64,000 nt of DNA from Lumbricus terrestris (GCA_949752735.1 OX457042.1:22086995-22150994); one strand, 5' to 3'; counted from the first letter of the stretch, positions 11,905 through 22,765 are shown. A program made the numbers and translations. Notes: generated by a model from the sequence alone, not told the origin.

Positions 11905-12200
11905 TGACTATTTATATAGCGCACCTCCAAGATATCTACTCAGAAGTGCTCCCAGTTCAACAACGGCTAAATAAGTCAGTTTTTAAGTGAGATAGAAACA
12001 TAGTGGTATGACCTCTAGGCACAAGGCGGAGTGCAACAGGGAGCCCATTCCAGGTTCTCGGGCCAGCCACTGAGAAAGAGCGCCGCTGCATTATAGCAGT
12101 TCGGCAGTGAGGGCCAAGAGTTCAGCTTGATCAGCCGATCGGAGGACAGATCACCACTGGACACCAGAGGTGTGACAGCAGAGTTTCTGGATGAACCCAA
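11905..12200 (-). mobile_element. L2-like LINE 3-prime end fragment
   Basis: A GCGC tail word beside TTTATATAGC is followed by a body with GGCCAGCCACTGAGAAAGAG. From memory this is the pattern of L2/CR1-type 3-prime UTRs in other animals; the LINE class is inferred. It lies just below the DTYMK stop. Confidence 0.45.
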
Positions 12201-12342
12201 TGGTCATGTTGATCTTAGTGAGATAGAAATGAACAGTGAAAGAAACTCACACGAATGAGAACTGTCTGTGTTTTGCAATGAAACACAATGCATGACAAAG
12301 AAAAAGCAGAAAGTACAGAGAAGTAAGACAAAGACTCTTTGT

Positions 12343-12447
12343 CTATTGAAGATGTTCGATTGTAGGTGGAAGGTTCCGCATGACTCGGTCGACCATGGCT
12401 TTTATCTCCACGTGAACCTCAACAACGTCTCTGCTGGTATCAATCTC
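12343..12447 (-). CDS. DTYMK: DTYMK exon 5 (C terminus)
   Basis: 105 bases including the TAG stop at 12343-12345. Acceptor GCTTTCAG|GAG. It encodes [15 protein letters not shown] and the C-terminal helix, matching the human segment MVDASKSIEAVHEDI. No clear AATAAA signal was found close below the stop, so the transcript end is not located. Confidence 0.88.
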   Translation of the reverse strand, partial: EIDTSRDVVEVHVEIKAMVDRVMRNLPPTIEHLQ

Positions 12448-15400
12448 CTGAAAGCAAAAATGAAACATCAACACCAAACCAGAATCCGATCTGCATTAAA
12501 TGAAAATACAGAGGAGGTCAAGAAGACAATGAGATAAGCAAACAACTTTAGACTCAGATTAAGCAAAGACAGAGGCAGAGGAAAGACATAGGCAGAGACA
12601 AGTATAAGTCACCGTTAAAGTTGCAGTCAAATACAAGCATGTATTGTATTGTATTTATAAATTTATAAAGCGCCTCTCACAGTGCACACCAATCAGAGGC
12701 GCTCCCAGTACGTTAGACCAAGAGAGAAAAAAGTAGTCTTGAGACACCGAAAGAGGCATTAGGCCCACCAGTTAATATGGAGGAACGCGTTGAAGGAGGA
12801 AGCTGATTCCATAATGCTGGGCCAATGAGAGCAAAGGCACGCATTTTAGACACATAAGCATGCAATGCATGTATAAGAGACATAAATAGCATAGTGCCTT
12901 TTGTTCCTCACAAAAGTGCAGCACAAAAGGTGGCTATCTTATTAAAACAAGAGCATTTTAAGATGTAGTAAGAATGGGTTGAGCGCAACAGTGTACATGC
13001 AACGGAAAAGTGTTCCACGAAGATGGTCCAATACACGAAAAGGCACAACGAGCATGAGTTGAAATGCGGAAGCACAGCACCAGCATATCTCCACCGCTAG
13101 AAAAGTGCAAATCACATAAATCGCGCACAATTTACCGTCCAAGTTGCAGTTCTCATGTTTCTTAAATTCCCAAGAACGCGTTCCTGAAATGAGTCTTCTG
13201 CCTCAAAGCGCTCGGGAACGTTGACTTGACGCCTGACTGCAGCATCTGGACTCACGGTCAACAGAATAACAGCGTCCGGTCTCAGCAGGCCAACCTCCGA
13301 CTGCCAGCACCATTTCATGTCCATGCCTTTGATCTACTGTCCAGAAAAAAAACATGTATATTCGTTTATTTAAAAAAAACCAGGTTAGTTAGTACTTATG
13401 GTTGAGTTTTTTAATACATGTTGCTAAATTAGCATTCTTGGGATAAAGTTTATGGAGTCTTTTTCGCAACAATCGTAAATGTAAACGTTCGTCAACCAAA
13501 CTCGTTAACTTCATAAGATCCGTCACTTGCAGTGATAAGAAACTCCGCTAGACGATCAGAATAGTGATGGAAATTCATTCTTTCGTTCATTCATTCTGAG
13601 AATTTATATAGCGCCTCTTCAAGAAACCTACTCAGAGGCGCTCCCAGATCAGCCACAGCTATGGCTGGCAACCTGTCTTCAATGTCAAGGCCAAGAAATT
13701 TATAAATATGTGAACATTTTATATGCACATCTGCCTCTCAGAGTTTGCTTAGGAGAAAGTTCCTCATATGAAGCCTGTAAGGTCATCGACTTATTACTGC
13801 AAATTTGCTGATAAAGTATTTTAAACTCAAACTGCAGTTTTGATGCACAAAAATGAAAGATATCTTCAGAATATCTGTTCCTCTGTTATCTCCAAACTTA
13901 CGTTAAATAAGTGCAACAGACTACGAATTTTAACAATAAAAGTCAAAGCCCGAATTATTTCTATAGAAAGTAGAATTAAAGAACATGTCACTCATTAAAA
14001 AGCTGAGACCATCAAATATTAAGACACTTTATAAGCTAATTTTACCATATGATCCAGCCTCGTTAGAAATGTCAACAAACCTCTTTGGCCATTGAGTACG
14101 CCACACCAGAGTACGAATAACGATCAACAATCAACGTGACACCATCCACCAGTTGCTGCTTCATCTGTGGCCTGAAAGTTTAACACTTAATTTTATTAAC
14201 AACCAGACAAGCCTCATACATCATAATTATCATATAATTGTGGGGCGCAATGGTGTAATGGTATATCCGGTGCCTAAGAGCCGGAAGAAGGATTGCCTCT
14301 GTGGGATTGAATCCATCTCAAACCGTGGCCTAGGGACCCTAAGCAAGTCTTTCACTCGCAATTGCTCATGTGCTTCGGCGTGAAACTCTGATTCACAGTA
14401 AACGTTGAAGTCGTGAGTGCCTCTGAGTAGTAATCTTGAAGGGGCACTATAAAAAATGCTCATACATACATACATCGTGGTTACTGTATCAAATTATTGA
14501 TTTTCAGCAGAGCAGCTTTCCACGGAGTTCTCATGCACTATACAATCTCGATTGGTCCAATTTGTAATATAAATTGCCAATGACACCTATACATCGGCAC
14601 TTAATAAATGCAATCCAACAGCACTAATAGATCTAAATAAAAGATTGACATACGAAAGTTACACCATGCCAAGAAGAAGAAGAATGGTCCGTTGTTCACG
14701 GTACATTAGCGACATCATATGCTGATGGGTGAGAGCTCATGGCTGCCACAACTTTATTACATTATTATTACTAAACTTTATTATTACTTCTGTGTTTTAT
14801 TTTTTATATCTCTGATCTGTAACCTGGTGCGGTATGCCACCTGAAATTGTCTTACTTTGAATTAAACGAATATCATCATGGACCTTCACGCATTAGAATC
14901 GGTGGATAGTAGTACTCTTCCGTGAAAAGAAATGAACATGGATATGAGAAAGGCTTTGGACAGTACAAGAGAGCGAGGAATGTGGAGACGTCTTGTAAGC
15001 CTCATCGTCAGCGCACGTTTGACGGAAGAGAGAAAATAAAAAGAAGACTCTTCTGTATATCTATATCTTGACGATGCGTAATTCCCATCACTTGTGATTG
15101 CGAGTTAGAAGTCTTATAAAAAGTCCACAAAGAAGTCTTATACAAAGTCTTATTAAAAAGTCCACAATGGACTGCGTAATAATTGCCATCGCTTACGGTT
15201 GCGAGTTAGAAGTCTTATACAAATTTTTTATTGAATACACATATGGAATGTGTGTCTTCTTAGCTAGAGTGATATGCTGACTGACATGGCCTCCCATCGA
15301 TTGGCAGCGAATATCAGATGCACGGCATGATCATTAAGGTCCTCGTTCTTCATTAAGTAATTGCTGATCACACGACCAATTGAAGTTTTACGATCTGCAA

Positions 15401-16426
15401 CACAGCACAAAACGCATGCTGTAGAATAAGCCATCAAGTCGAATCAAAGGAAAAGTTAAATTATTCCATCTTTCCTAACCTTATCACAGTCAAAGCCAAC
15501 GACAAGTAACAATATTTTCACTAACGGACAAAAAAATTGGAAGTAAGAATAGGTCTAAGAACATAGAATCTTGACCGATGGACACAGAAATTGCACCAAA
15601 AAATCTCTGGAAATGAGAAAGTCCTTGAAGCAGAACAAAGACCTGAATTGAGGTTGAAGCTTTAGGAATTATTTTTAGAAGCGAAATATCACTGGCGATG
15701 ATGGTAAGTTCATCTGCACAAATCTGTTTCTGGTTCCTGCTGTCCCAACATTTGGCTGCTCAATTGATTGGTCGCATCCCAAAATTTGGTCAGGTGAAAT
15801 CTCCACTTATCCATCATAGGGACTCCTCCATCACCTGGCCTGGGCAGTGTGTCTTCTCATCTTCACAAGCTCTTTACTTTAACTGTGACATGCTCTGGTC
15901 TAAAGGCAACTTCGTGATTCCACAGGCATGCACAGCCTTCAAACAGAATAGGGCAGTGCTATCCAACCTCTTTGGCACCATGGGTCGTAGAAGCAAATAA
16001 TCATTGAAGCAGAGGGCCACAACAGCAAACTTAAAAGTAATGCCTGGAATTGCCTCCTCTGTGGCCTGCGTTCCCTTCGTGCCTGGGCCGAGAGCGCCTC
16101 CGAACAGTTACCTTGAAGGGGTGCTAAATAAATTCCATAGGCAGGCAGATAGACAGACAGACAGAAAACAGACAGATAGACAGACAGACAGAAAAACAGA
16201 CAGATAGACATATAAATAAAACCGCCGGAAATTCATCGTACATGTCAATTGCATGCAGCCTTGATTCAGCCATACCTGGAAATTTAACAATTTCTGCCAT
16301 TTTTCCATCTTGTCTCAAAGCCTCCGCTAGCTTCGTACAGTGCGTGGTTTTGCCACAATTATCTCCACCTTCAATCACAATCATGGCCCCACGACACAAC
16401 ACCCGAGATATTTTACGTACAGCCAT
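12343..16426 (-). CDS. DTYMK: thymidylate kinase (dTMP kinase), complete five-exon gene
   Basis: This enzyme phosphorylates dTMP to dTDP with ATP, in the dTTP synthesis pathway of nucleus, cytosol and mitochondria. Five exons (16426-16276, 15394-15286, 14171-14081, 13333-13136, 12447-12343) have consensus AG acceptors and GT donors and join in phase to 654 bp, 217 residues; human DTYMK has 212. Seen in order: P-loop GGDNCGKT (residues 20-27), FPDR (49-52), [10 protein letters not shown] (76-85), [13 protein letters not shown] (101-113), GLLRPD (132-137), lid region [11 protein letters not shown] (151-161) and FQERVL (166-171). From the known family, K26, R52, F79, R83 and D103-R104-Y105 match human K19, R45, F72, R76 and D96-R97-Y98. 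The oddity is N23, where human has Arg16, the P-loop arginine of type I enzymes. The start at 16426 has G at -3 and G at +4. Introns hold SINE and L2-like fragments. No other family fits. Confidence 0.95.
12640..12870 (-). mobile_element. L2-like 3-prime fragment in DTYMK intron 4
   Basis: Starts with TTTATAAAGCGCCTCTCA and continues with a body like the fragment at 11905. It lies inside the intron 12448-13135 and explains that intron's repeat content. Confidence 0.5.
13136..13333 (-). CDS. DTYMK: DTYMK exon 4 (lid region)
   Basis: 198 bases, 66 codons, phase 0 at both ends. The acceptor is GACAGTAG|ATC behind an eight-T run; a competing CAG three bases earlier would place TAG in frame. The donor is ACG|GTAAAT. 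It encodes [14 protein letters not shown], the beta strand [12 protein letters not shown] and the lid ending [10 protein letters not shown]. The stretch before KWCW is two residues longer than in human. Confidence 0.9.
13595..13665 (-). mobile_element. SINE/LINE tail fragment in DTYMK intron 3
   Basis: TTTATATAGCGCCTC and ACTCAGAGGCGCTCCC are the reverse complement of the family A tail. Only the tail remains. Confidence 0.65.
14081..14171 (-). CDS. DTYMK: DTYMK exon 3 (DRY motif)
   Basis: 91 bases. Acceptor CTTTCAG|G completes the split Met codon, and the donor is GAG|GTTTGT (phase 0). It encodes [10 protein letters not shown] and the diagnostic [16 protein letters not shown] segment. The DRY residues bind dTMP and Mg-ATP in characterised dTMP kinases. 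Confidence 0.92.
14240..14470 (+). mobile_element. tRNA-derived SINE, family A, in DTYMK intron 2
   Basis: A near-complete copy, antisense to the gene: head GGGCGCAATGGTGTAATGG, a B-box position GGGATTGAATCC (one substitution from the usual), body GCAAGTCTTTCACTCGCAAT, and tail GAGTGCCTCTGAGTAG with GGGGCACTATAAAAA. Confidence 0.85.
15286..15394 (-). CDS. DTYMK: DTYMK exon 2
   Basis: 109 bases. Acceptor GTTGCAG|ATCG follows a pyrimidine-rich tract, and the donor is AT|GTCAGT (phase 2). It encodes the dTMP-contacting Arg of FPDR, the helix [18 protein letters not shown] and the FAANRWE motif. Residues 51-87 align without gaps to human 44-80. Confidence 0.9.
15690..16212 (+). mobile_element. 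SINE-like fragment and (GACA)n in DTYMK intron 1
   Basis: A diverged body of unknown origin, then the tail GAGAGCGCCTCCGAACAG with GGGGTGCTAAATAAATTC (16085-16138), then GACA repeats to 16212. A 100-codon plus-strand frame here is antisense to the gene and has no motif. Confidence 0.5.
16276..16426 (-). CDS. DTYMK: DTYMK exon 1 (P-loop)
   Basis: Encodes residues 1-50 and the first base of codon 51. It carries the nucleotide-binding P-loop and ends in KFP before the donor CAG|GTATGG (phase 1). The frame stays open upstream to 16606, but that extension has no family resemblance. A possible acceptor TTTTAG stands 13 bases before the ATG, so an upstream non-coding exon is plausible. Confidence 0.92.
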
Positions 16427-16839
16427 CGCTGTGGAGTGCCTAAAACAATGCCAAACAAAACATTTGAAATAATGGAAGGTTGAACAAAGGTAAAACACAA
16501 CTCTATGGGAGTTTATCATAGTCAGCAGATCATTTAGCTGAGGCACATAACAACAGCAATACAATGACAGGCACTTAGAAGCATTCCAACAACACATCAG
16601 CAACATACAGCCTCACAACAGCTGCAAACAGTCTCAAAAAGTCGCATAAATGTTATGTAATACACTGGAGCTCTGGAGATATCAGGACAAATTCCTTTGT
16701 CAACAGAAAATTGTGCCATTGCTTTAAAGTTTAAACCATACAGCATATGGACTGTGAAGACAGATTACCAAACAAGTTTGTACTACGAGTGCAATAACAT
16801 TCTGCAGCTTGGGTTTAAACCAGTGTGCATTCAGCGTAA
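16427..16839 (-). promoter_or_regulatory. 5-prime flank of DTYMK
   Basis: About 410 bases between the inferred start codon and an inverted-repeat element. It should hold the 5-prime UTR and core promoter, or a short intron if the acceptor at 16440-16441 is used. No TATA box or initiator was recognised. Placement by position only. Confidence 0.3.
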
Positions 16840-17316
16840 GGTAATCTATCGTTTTAACGGAATAAATTATTTTTCTCATTTCGGAAAACGGAATAGCGGA
16901 ATAAATTATACGAAATTTTTGGGCAGTCGCAGAATCATTATTTTTCAACATTCCGGCTTCTACTTTGGCACAAATCATCATCATCAATCAGGTTTCCATT
17001 TAGTCAAGGTTTCATTTAACCAATCCAGCTTCTATTTCAACAATAACAGTTTTTTATCAATTCAATTTCTATTTAAATAAAAATTAGTTTTCATCAATCC
17101 AGCTCCAATTTCAGCAATAATGTTTTCGCATATCCCGCTTCTATTGCGTGAAAAATTATTTCATCAATCCGACTTCTATTTAGCAAGAATTCTTTTCGTC
17201 AATCCAACTTGTATGTCATCATCGCTATATCCAATGCAATGGCGAATAATTAATTCCGCTAAAACGATAGTGCACAAAATGGCAAATAATTAATTCCGTT
17301 AAAACGATAGATTACC
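16840..17316. mobile_element. inverted-repeat element with GGT ends, 477 bp
   Basis: Starts GGTAATCTATCGTTTTAACG and ends with its reverse complement. Exact 8-bp duplication CAGCGTAA at 16832-16839 and 17317-17324. The interior is a loose tandem repeat of CATCAATCCAGCTTCTATTT. The superfamily is not clear. Confidence 0.9.
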
Positions 17317-17346
17317 CAGCGTAATCCATCAGTAAACTATGCGGTA

Positions 17347-17983
17347 CAGGTGTATTTGCATGGTGTTTAAAAAAATCGCACCAATCATTACCTTATGATA
17401 ATCCGGGCCAAAGGCAGTCAAAATCATATATTCCCCAGTAGGGCACGCCAATTTAGACATGTGTAAATCGCCCCCAACATTTTTTTATGAATTTTTTAAA
17501 ATTCGAATGCATAGCCTAATCTCACGGTTGCTTACATGATACTCGAAGTGGCCTTCGTATGCGCGTATGGCGTAGAGAAAGGGGTGTTTCAGGAGGTTTA
17601 AAAAAAACATTGGCTTAAAGAAAAAAGTTTATTTAAGGTTATTTATCCACTTAAAAAAGAAAAAAATTATAATTGTTTGTAGTAACTATTTTTCTTTATT
17701 CCCTTTCTATTTACTGTAATACTGTTACATATGCGCTATAAAACTTTTAAATATATTGTAGCATAGCGCAAACAAAGGCCACTTCGGGTATCATATAAGC
17801 AACCGTGAGATTAGGCTATGCATTCGAATTTTAAAAAATTCATAAAAAAATGTTGGGGGCGATTTACACATGTCTAAATTGGCGTGCCCTACTGGGGAAT
17901 ATATGATTTTGACTGCCTTTGGCCCGGATTATCATAAGGTAATGATTGGTGCGATTTTTTTAAACACCATGCAAATACACCTG
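17347..17983. mobile_element. foldback element with TA flanks, 637 bp
   Basis: Arms of about 215 bp (17347-17565 and 17770-17983) are near-perfect inverted repeats starting CAGGTGTATTTGCATGG. TA lies at both outer edges, as for Tc1/mariner-type targets. The 200-bp AT-rich spacer has no frame. Confidence 0.8.
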
Positions 17984-19203
17984 TACCAACTATGCACCTA
18001 ATAGTAATGATTACCAACTATTCAGTTACTGAACTGATGATGTGATGTTTGAGCTAAAGCCAGGGTCAGTCCAGAGAATGTGTCTTATAACAGCTGACTA
18101 TCATCTGACAGTACATACGCATCTTGTAACCATGTCCTAAGCCTTTCTGCTGCGTCACTATGCCGCACAAAAGCGTGCCAACATTATAAAGCTAGTCTTC
18201 TGTGACCAGTACAGTTTTAATTAAATTCGCCTCTTGTATTTCTTAAAAAGATAAACCTTAAAAGTCGTATAACTTCATACTCGTATTTATATTTCACGAG
18301 TCGCCTACCATCTTCTATTCAATACGTAAAGCAGTAAACATTTAGGCGCGCAGGTCAAATAAAATAATAGCGCATCACCAGCTCTGAAGATTTGAGTTCG
18401 TTAATGTAGGGCCTTTTGAAGGCCTATGTGGGTTTATGTATGTGGGCCTATGAATGCATCCATATATGCCTGCATGTATGCATGTATGTTTCAAATGTTT
18501 GTATGCAGGGCCTCCCCACAGTATAAATATGCTGTCGCCTCTCTAAGAACACATGCAAGTAGGCTAGCTATATAGGCCTATGTATACATAATTATATGTG
18601 TTTTTAATACATGTAGCCTATATATAATAGCATGATGCACTGCTTAATGATAATCTAGTCCTCAGTGGGGGTCGGATTTCTGGGGGGCGGGAAAGACGTG
18701 CGTTTTGGGCGGAATTTTGGGCAAACGACAACCGACCGTTGGTCCACCGACGACACGATGTGATCGGCCATTTTTTTTTTCTGATAACTTTTTAATTTTT
18801 TTAGTCAATCTGTCAAAATCTATGAAAATCAAACCATTTTACTACCGAAAAAAGCTGATGACCTTTTTTAGTCATTCATGCACGATTAATTTATTATTTT
18901 AAATTTATGATTGTAGGCTAACGTACGCCTACATACTTACTTTTCTTGCTTACTTATTCAGTTGAGAGCCACCAGCATAGAGTGTAGCCTATGTGACTTT
19001 GTTTACTTAGCCTTAGCATATAAAAGTGGTTGGCCAGTCCTCTGCAGCTGTTTCTGATCTTCCCACCAAAGTGTAGGGCCTATAATGAATGGTAGGCCCT
19101 AATTGCATTCATCACGACAAGGGGCGCGAGCAGGACGGAAATCTCGACCCAAAATTTCTTCCTTGGCTGGGATGTGAACCGCGACCCACTCACTGGCTGT
19201 GAG
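17984..19203. other. AT-rich spacer with MITE fragment
   Basis: 18655-18890 contains GTCGGATTTCTGGGGGG and GCTGATGACCTTTTTTAGTC, a truncated relative of the shared-module MITEs. Many TAGGCCTA words. No gene. Confidence 0.55.
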
Positions 19204-19290
19204 TCTAACGTAGGGCACGGGTAAAATGCTGATTTGCTGATTGCTGATTTGCTGATCGGCCGGGGGTAAAATGCTGATTAGCAAAATGCT

Positions 19291-19432
19291 GATTCCTCAT
19301 GCTGATTGGTGGGTAAAATGCTGATTAGGAAAATGCTGATTCCTCATGCTGATTGGTGGGTAAAATGCTGATTAGGAAAATGCTGATTCCTCATGCTGAT
19401 TGGTGGGTAAAATGCTGATTAGGAAAATGCTG
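19291..19432 (+). repeat. 47-bp tandem repeat, three copies
   Basis: Units start at 19291, 19338 and 19385, each beginning GATTCCTCATGCTGATTGG. Subterminal to the left end of the 11.2-kb element. The right end holds related words (30290-30335) but no array. Confidence 0.93.
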
Positions 19433-20491
19433 ATTGTAACAAGTAAGTATAGGCTACGTGTACTAGTAGCCTATAGTCTTTATTATTCCAATCGCAAACG
19501 AACAATGCATGGGAAATCGAAGTGAAAATACATAGGCCTAACGATGATATAAATAAATAGGCCTATAGACTAAACGTCAATAAGTGTAAAGCATTCTAGC
19601 TAATAAAACTAGAGAATTAAAGGCGGATAAGTCTTTTTTTTATCGAAGATGAGTAGGCCTATTGATATAAAAACTCTGAATTTTAATGCGTAACTTCTGT
19701 GCTATTTAATTTTGTAAAGGCAAAATACATAATACTTAACGCGCATTCTATGTTCTGCGCAGAAGTAGGCCTAGGCATTAGGGTGGAGTGAAAAAACCGA
19801 AAATCAGAAATTCGAAAAGTAATAGCAATCAAAAGTTGCCCAATGACATGGGGTCAAGAAATGTGAAAAAAGTTTTTAAAAATATTAATGTCTTCCGACC
19901 GCATAAGTGGGCCAAAGTTCACAAAAATTGCATTTTTTAGAGAAAATTGCAGGTTTTCTTAAGAAATATTCTTAGTGTAAAATAATTTGCTGCAGTTCAA
20001 TATACCGTTGGAAAGAGCTCTTTAAACTGAATAAGATGATGTATTACTTTTGAGAATAGTCCAATATTTGTAGAAGATATTAAATTTTTGCCATATCTCC
20101 TCTTCGCGACATGTCGCGAAGCTTAAAAACAGTAAAACACCAATAACTTGTTTATCCTTTGAGATATTTCAACACATAATATACCATTCGCTTCAGTTTA
20201 GGACCAGCTTTCAAGAGGTACATTGAAATATGAGATTGTTTCTTGCTTGTATGATATTTTGTGATGATATCTAATGCAGGTCTACACTTTAACACTTCCA
20301 ACAAGCATCTGTGAAATCATATTGCCTTCAGGGTAGTTTTAAGTTACAAATCAATTGACAAATTGGCTCAAGACTCGCATGAATCGTCATTTCAATCAAC
20401 AAGTTGTCATCAATATGATTCTAAAGAGTTTCTGTTAAGCACTGTCACTTTGAGTGGCAGCAGTAGTTCTTTTTGGTTTCAAATATGGGCA

Positions 20492-21430
20492 TTAGTTCTC
20501 GTGATTGTAACCGTGCTCAAATAAAACCATCTGTATTGTGTCTGCACCACATACGGATGCAGCCGATTCAGTCACTGTTTTGACACACCTTTCAACACTC
20601 TGAGTGTGACATGGAAAATTCTCAAACTCTATTGCTGGTGGAGAATGACCAGCAACAAGAACTTTCAGCTGTTCTTCCGATAACAATGGTGGAACGGTGA
20701 CTCTGCACCCATTCAATTTTATTAAGTCAACAAAATCTGTCGAGTGAAATTCATAAGTGGAAGTTGGAAGAACCGCAGAAATGGCTTTCTTTTGTCCATT
20801 TTAGCTTTCAGTATTCTTCTAAGTCCAAGTTCTCTTACATGAGGGCGCTCATCAACGATCATGCACAACAGCAGATTGTCTGGATGTGCAAAGTAAGCAT
20901 TTCACTGAATCACGGGATCCAATACTGTTTTCAGTGAATCACAAAGATACCTTGAGAAGTGTATCATCTGCCAAACATGAAGGCCTGCATATCTGCACGA
21001 CGGCTTCGTTTTTATACAAAATCACACCCTGGCATAAACTTTGACTACAAATTCAGCGAGAAGTTTCATTGTGTTGTTGGCTTTAAAGTTGCCACATAAA
21101 GTCTAAGCACTCGATTAACCATTGTCAGCCACCGTGCATGAGACATCTTCCCACGTTCTTTATGTGCAAGATCTTCAGACCAGATACCGTATCGGATGTT
21201 GGATTCGAATCCATTGAATGCGAAATGCCAGACGTTGACTGTAGCGAAGTACCGATCAGAAAATATCTGCTTGACATAATTATGCAACGCAGTTCGATCC
21301 TGTCACAATTTTGAAGATCTTGCTGTTGTGCATATTCGTTGATGAGCGCCCTCATGTAAGAGAACTTGTAGTTAGAAGAATACTGAAAGCTAAAATGGAC
21401 AAAAGAAAGCCATTTCTGCGGTTCTTCCAA
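20492..21430 (-). pseudogene. C-terminal part of a transposase-like gene
   Basis: Read through several stops and one-base shifts, the minus strand gives SHARWLTMVNRVLRLYVA (near 21120), then DERPHVRELGLRRILKA, then EEQLKVLVAGHSPPAIEFEN and FPCHTQSVERCVKTVTESAA, ending GYNHEN at 20492. This order recurs, from memory, in uncharacterised mobile-element proteins of invertebrates; no superfamily name is claimed. The left arm lacks one base (between NF and DST) that the right arm keeps. Confidence 0.6.
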
Positions 21431-22046
21431 CTTCCACTTATGAATTTCGACTCGACAGATTATGTTGACTCAATAAAAATGTAATGGGTGCAGAGTCACC
21501 GTTCCACCATTGTTAACCGACATATCGGAAGAACAGCTGAAAGTTCTTGTTGCTGGTCATTCTCCACCAGCAATAGAGTTTGAGAATTTTCCATGTCACA
21601 CTCAGAGTGTTGAAAGGTGTGTCAAAATAGTGACTGAATCGGCTGCATCCGTGGTGTCGGCCCGCTATTCCGAGGGTCCACTATTCCGAAAATCCACTAT
21701 TCTGAATTTCCGCTATATTTTGTTCGTTATCCTTGGTGGTTAGCCAGGTTAGGGTTACGGTTGGTAAGGGTTAGGGTGGGTTAGGGCTTGGGTTGGGTTA
21801 GGGTGGGTTTGGGTTAGGGTGGGTTATGGTTAGGGTTATGGTTATGGTTAGGGTTGGGGTGGTTAGGGTTAGGTTTAGGGTTATGGTTATAGTTAGGGTT
21901 GGGGTGAGTTAGGGTAATAGTTAGGGTTAGGTTTAGGGTTCGGAATAGTGGACCTTCGGAATAGTGGACCCAAACCGCATCCGTATGTGGTGCAGACACA
22001 ATACAGATGGTTTTATTTGAGCACGGTTACAATCACGAGAACTAAT
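21375..22046 (+). pseudogene. inverted duplicate of the transposase-like C terminus
   Basis: The right arm repeats the C-terminal coding part on the plus strand (KMDKRKPFLRFFQLPL through CHTQSVERCVKIVTE). It is split by the 324-bp element at 21653-21976. It has an extra TATC-type stretch near 21520 and a substitution making an early stop. Clearly dead. Confidence 0.6.
21653..21976 (+). mobile_element. 324-bp MITE with telomere-like core
   Basis: Exact 8-bp duplication GCATCCGT at 21645-21652 and 21977-21984; the uninterrupted sequence is present in the other arm. The ends carry doubled GGTCCACTATTCCGAA words as inverted repeats. The core 21735-21945 is degenerate TTAGGG/GGGTTA. Confidence 0.93.
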
Positions 22047-22765
22047 GCCCATATTTGAAACCAAAAAGAACTACTGCTGCCACTCAAAGTGACAGTGCTT
22101 AACAGAAACTCTTTAGAATCATATTGATGACAACTTGTTGATTGAAATGACGATTCATGCGAGTCTTGAGCCAATTTGTCAATTGATTTGTAACTTAAAA
22201 CTACCCTGAAGGCAATATGATTTCACAGATGCTTGTTGGAAGTGTTAAAGTGTAGACCTGCATTAGATATCATCACAAAATATCATACAAGCAAGAAACA
22301 ATCTCATATTTCAATGTACCTCTTGAAAGCTGGTCCTAAACTGAAGCGAATGGTATATTATGTGTTGAAATATCTCAAAGGATAAAAAAGTTATTGGTGT
22401 TTTACTGTTTTTAAGCTTCGCGGCAAGTCGCGAAGAGGATATATGGCAAAAATTTAATATCTTCTACAAATATGGGACTATTCTCAAAAGTAATACATCA
22501 TTTTATTCAGTTTAAAGAGCTCTTTCCAACGGTATATTGAACTGCAGCAAATTATTTTACACTAAGAATATTTCTTAAGAAAACCTGCAATTTTCTCTAA
22601 AAAATGCAATTTTTGTGAACTTTGGCCCACTTATGCGGTCGGAAGACATTAATATTTTTAAAAACTTTTTCACATTTCTTGACCCCATGTCATTGGGCAA
22701 CTTTTGATTGCTATTACTTTTCGAATTTCTGATTTTCGGTTTTTTCACTCCACCCTACTAGGCAT

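Larger units (their letters stand above)
19779..22757. mobile_element. palindromic hAT-like element with transposase remnant
   Basis: Ends TAGGGTGGAGTGAAAAAACC and its reverse complement; exact 8-bp duplication CTAGGCAT at 19771-19778 and 22758-22765. The left arm 19779-20873 is repeated inverted at 21321-22757, which also carries a 324-bp insertion. A 447-bp spacer (20874-21320) separates the arms. The TAGGG start fits the hAT terminal pattern, but the class is not settled. Confidence 0.92.

Noticed and set aside
14240..14330. tRNA gene at the B-box words of the SINE copies
   Set aside because: The heads lack a full cloverleaf and recur with the same SINE body and tail.
15698..16000. 100-codon plus-strand frame inside DTYMK intron 1
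   Set aside because: Antisense to the gene, in SINE-like sequence, and without a recognised motif.
16427..16606. N-terminal extension of thymidylate kinase to an upstream Met
   Set aside because: The extra 60 residues have no family counterpart, and a splice acceptor lies between them and the inferred start.
21735..21945. True chromosome end or telomere
   Set aside because: The TTAGGG-like tract is degenerate, about 200 bp long, and bounded by inverted ends with an 8-bp duplication.
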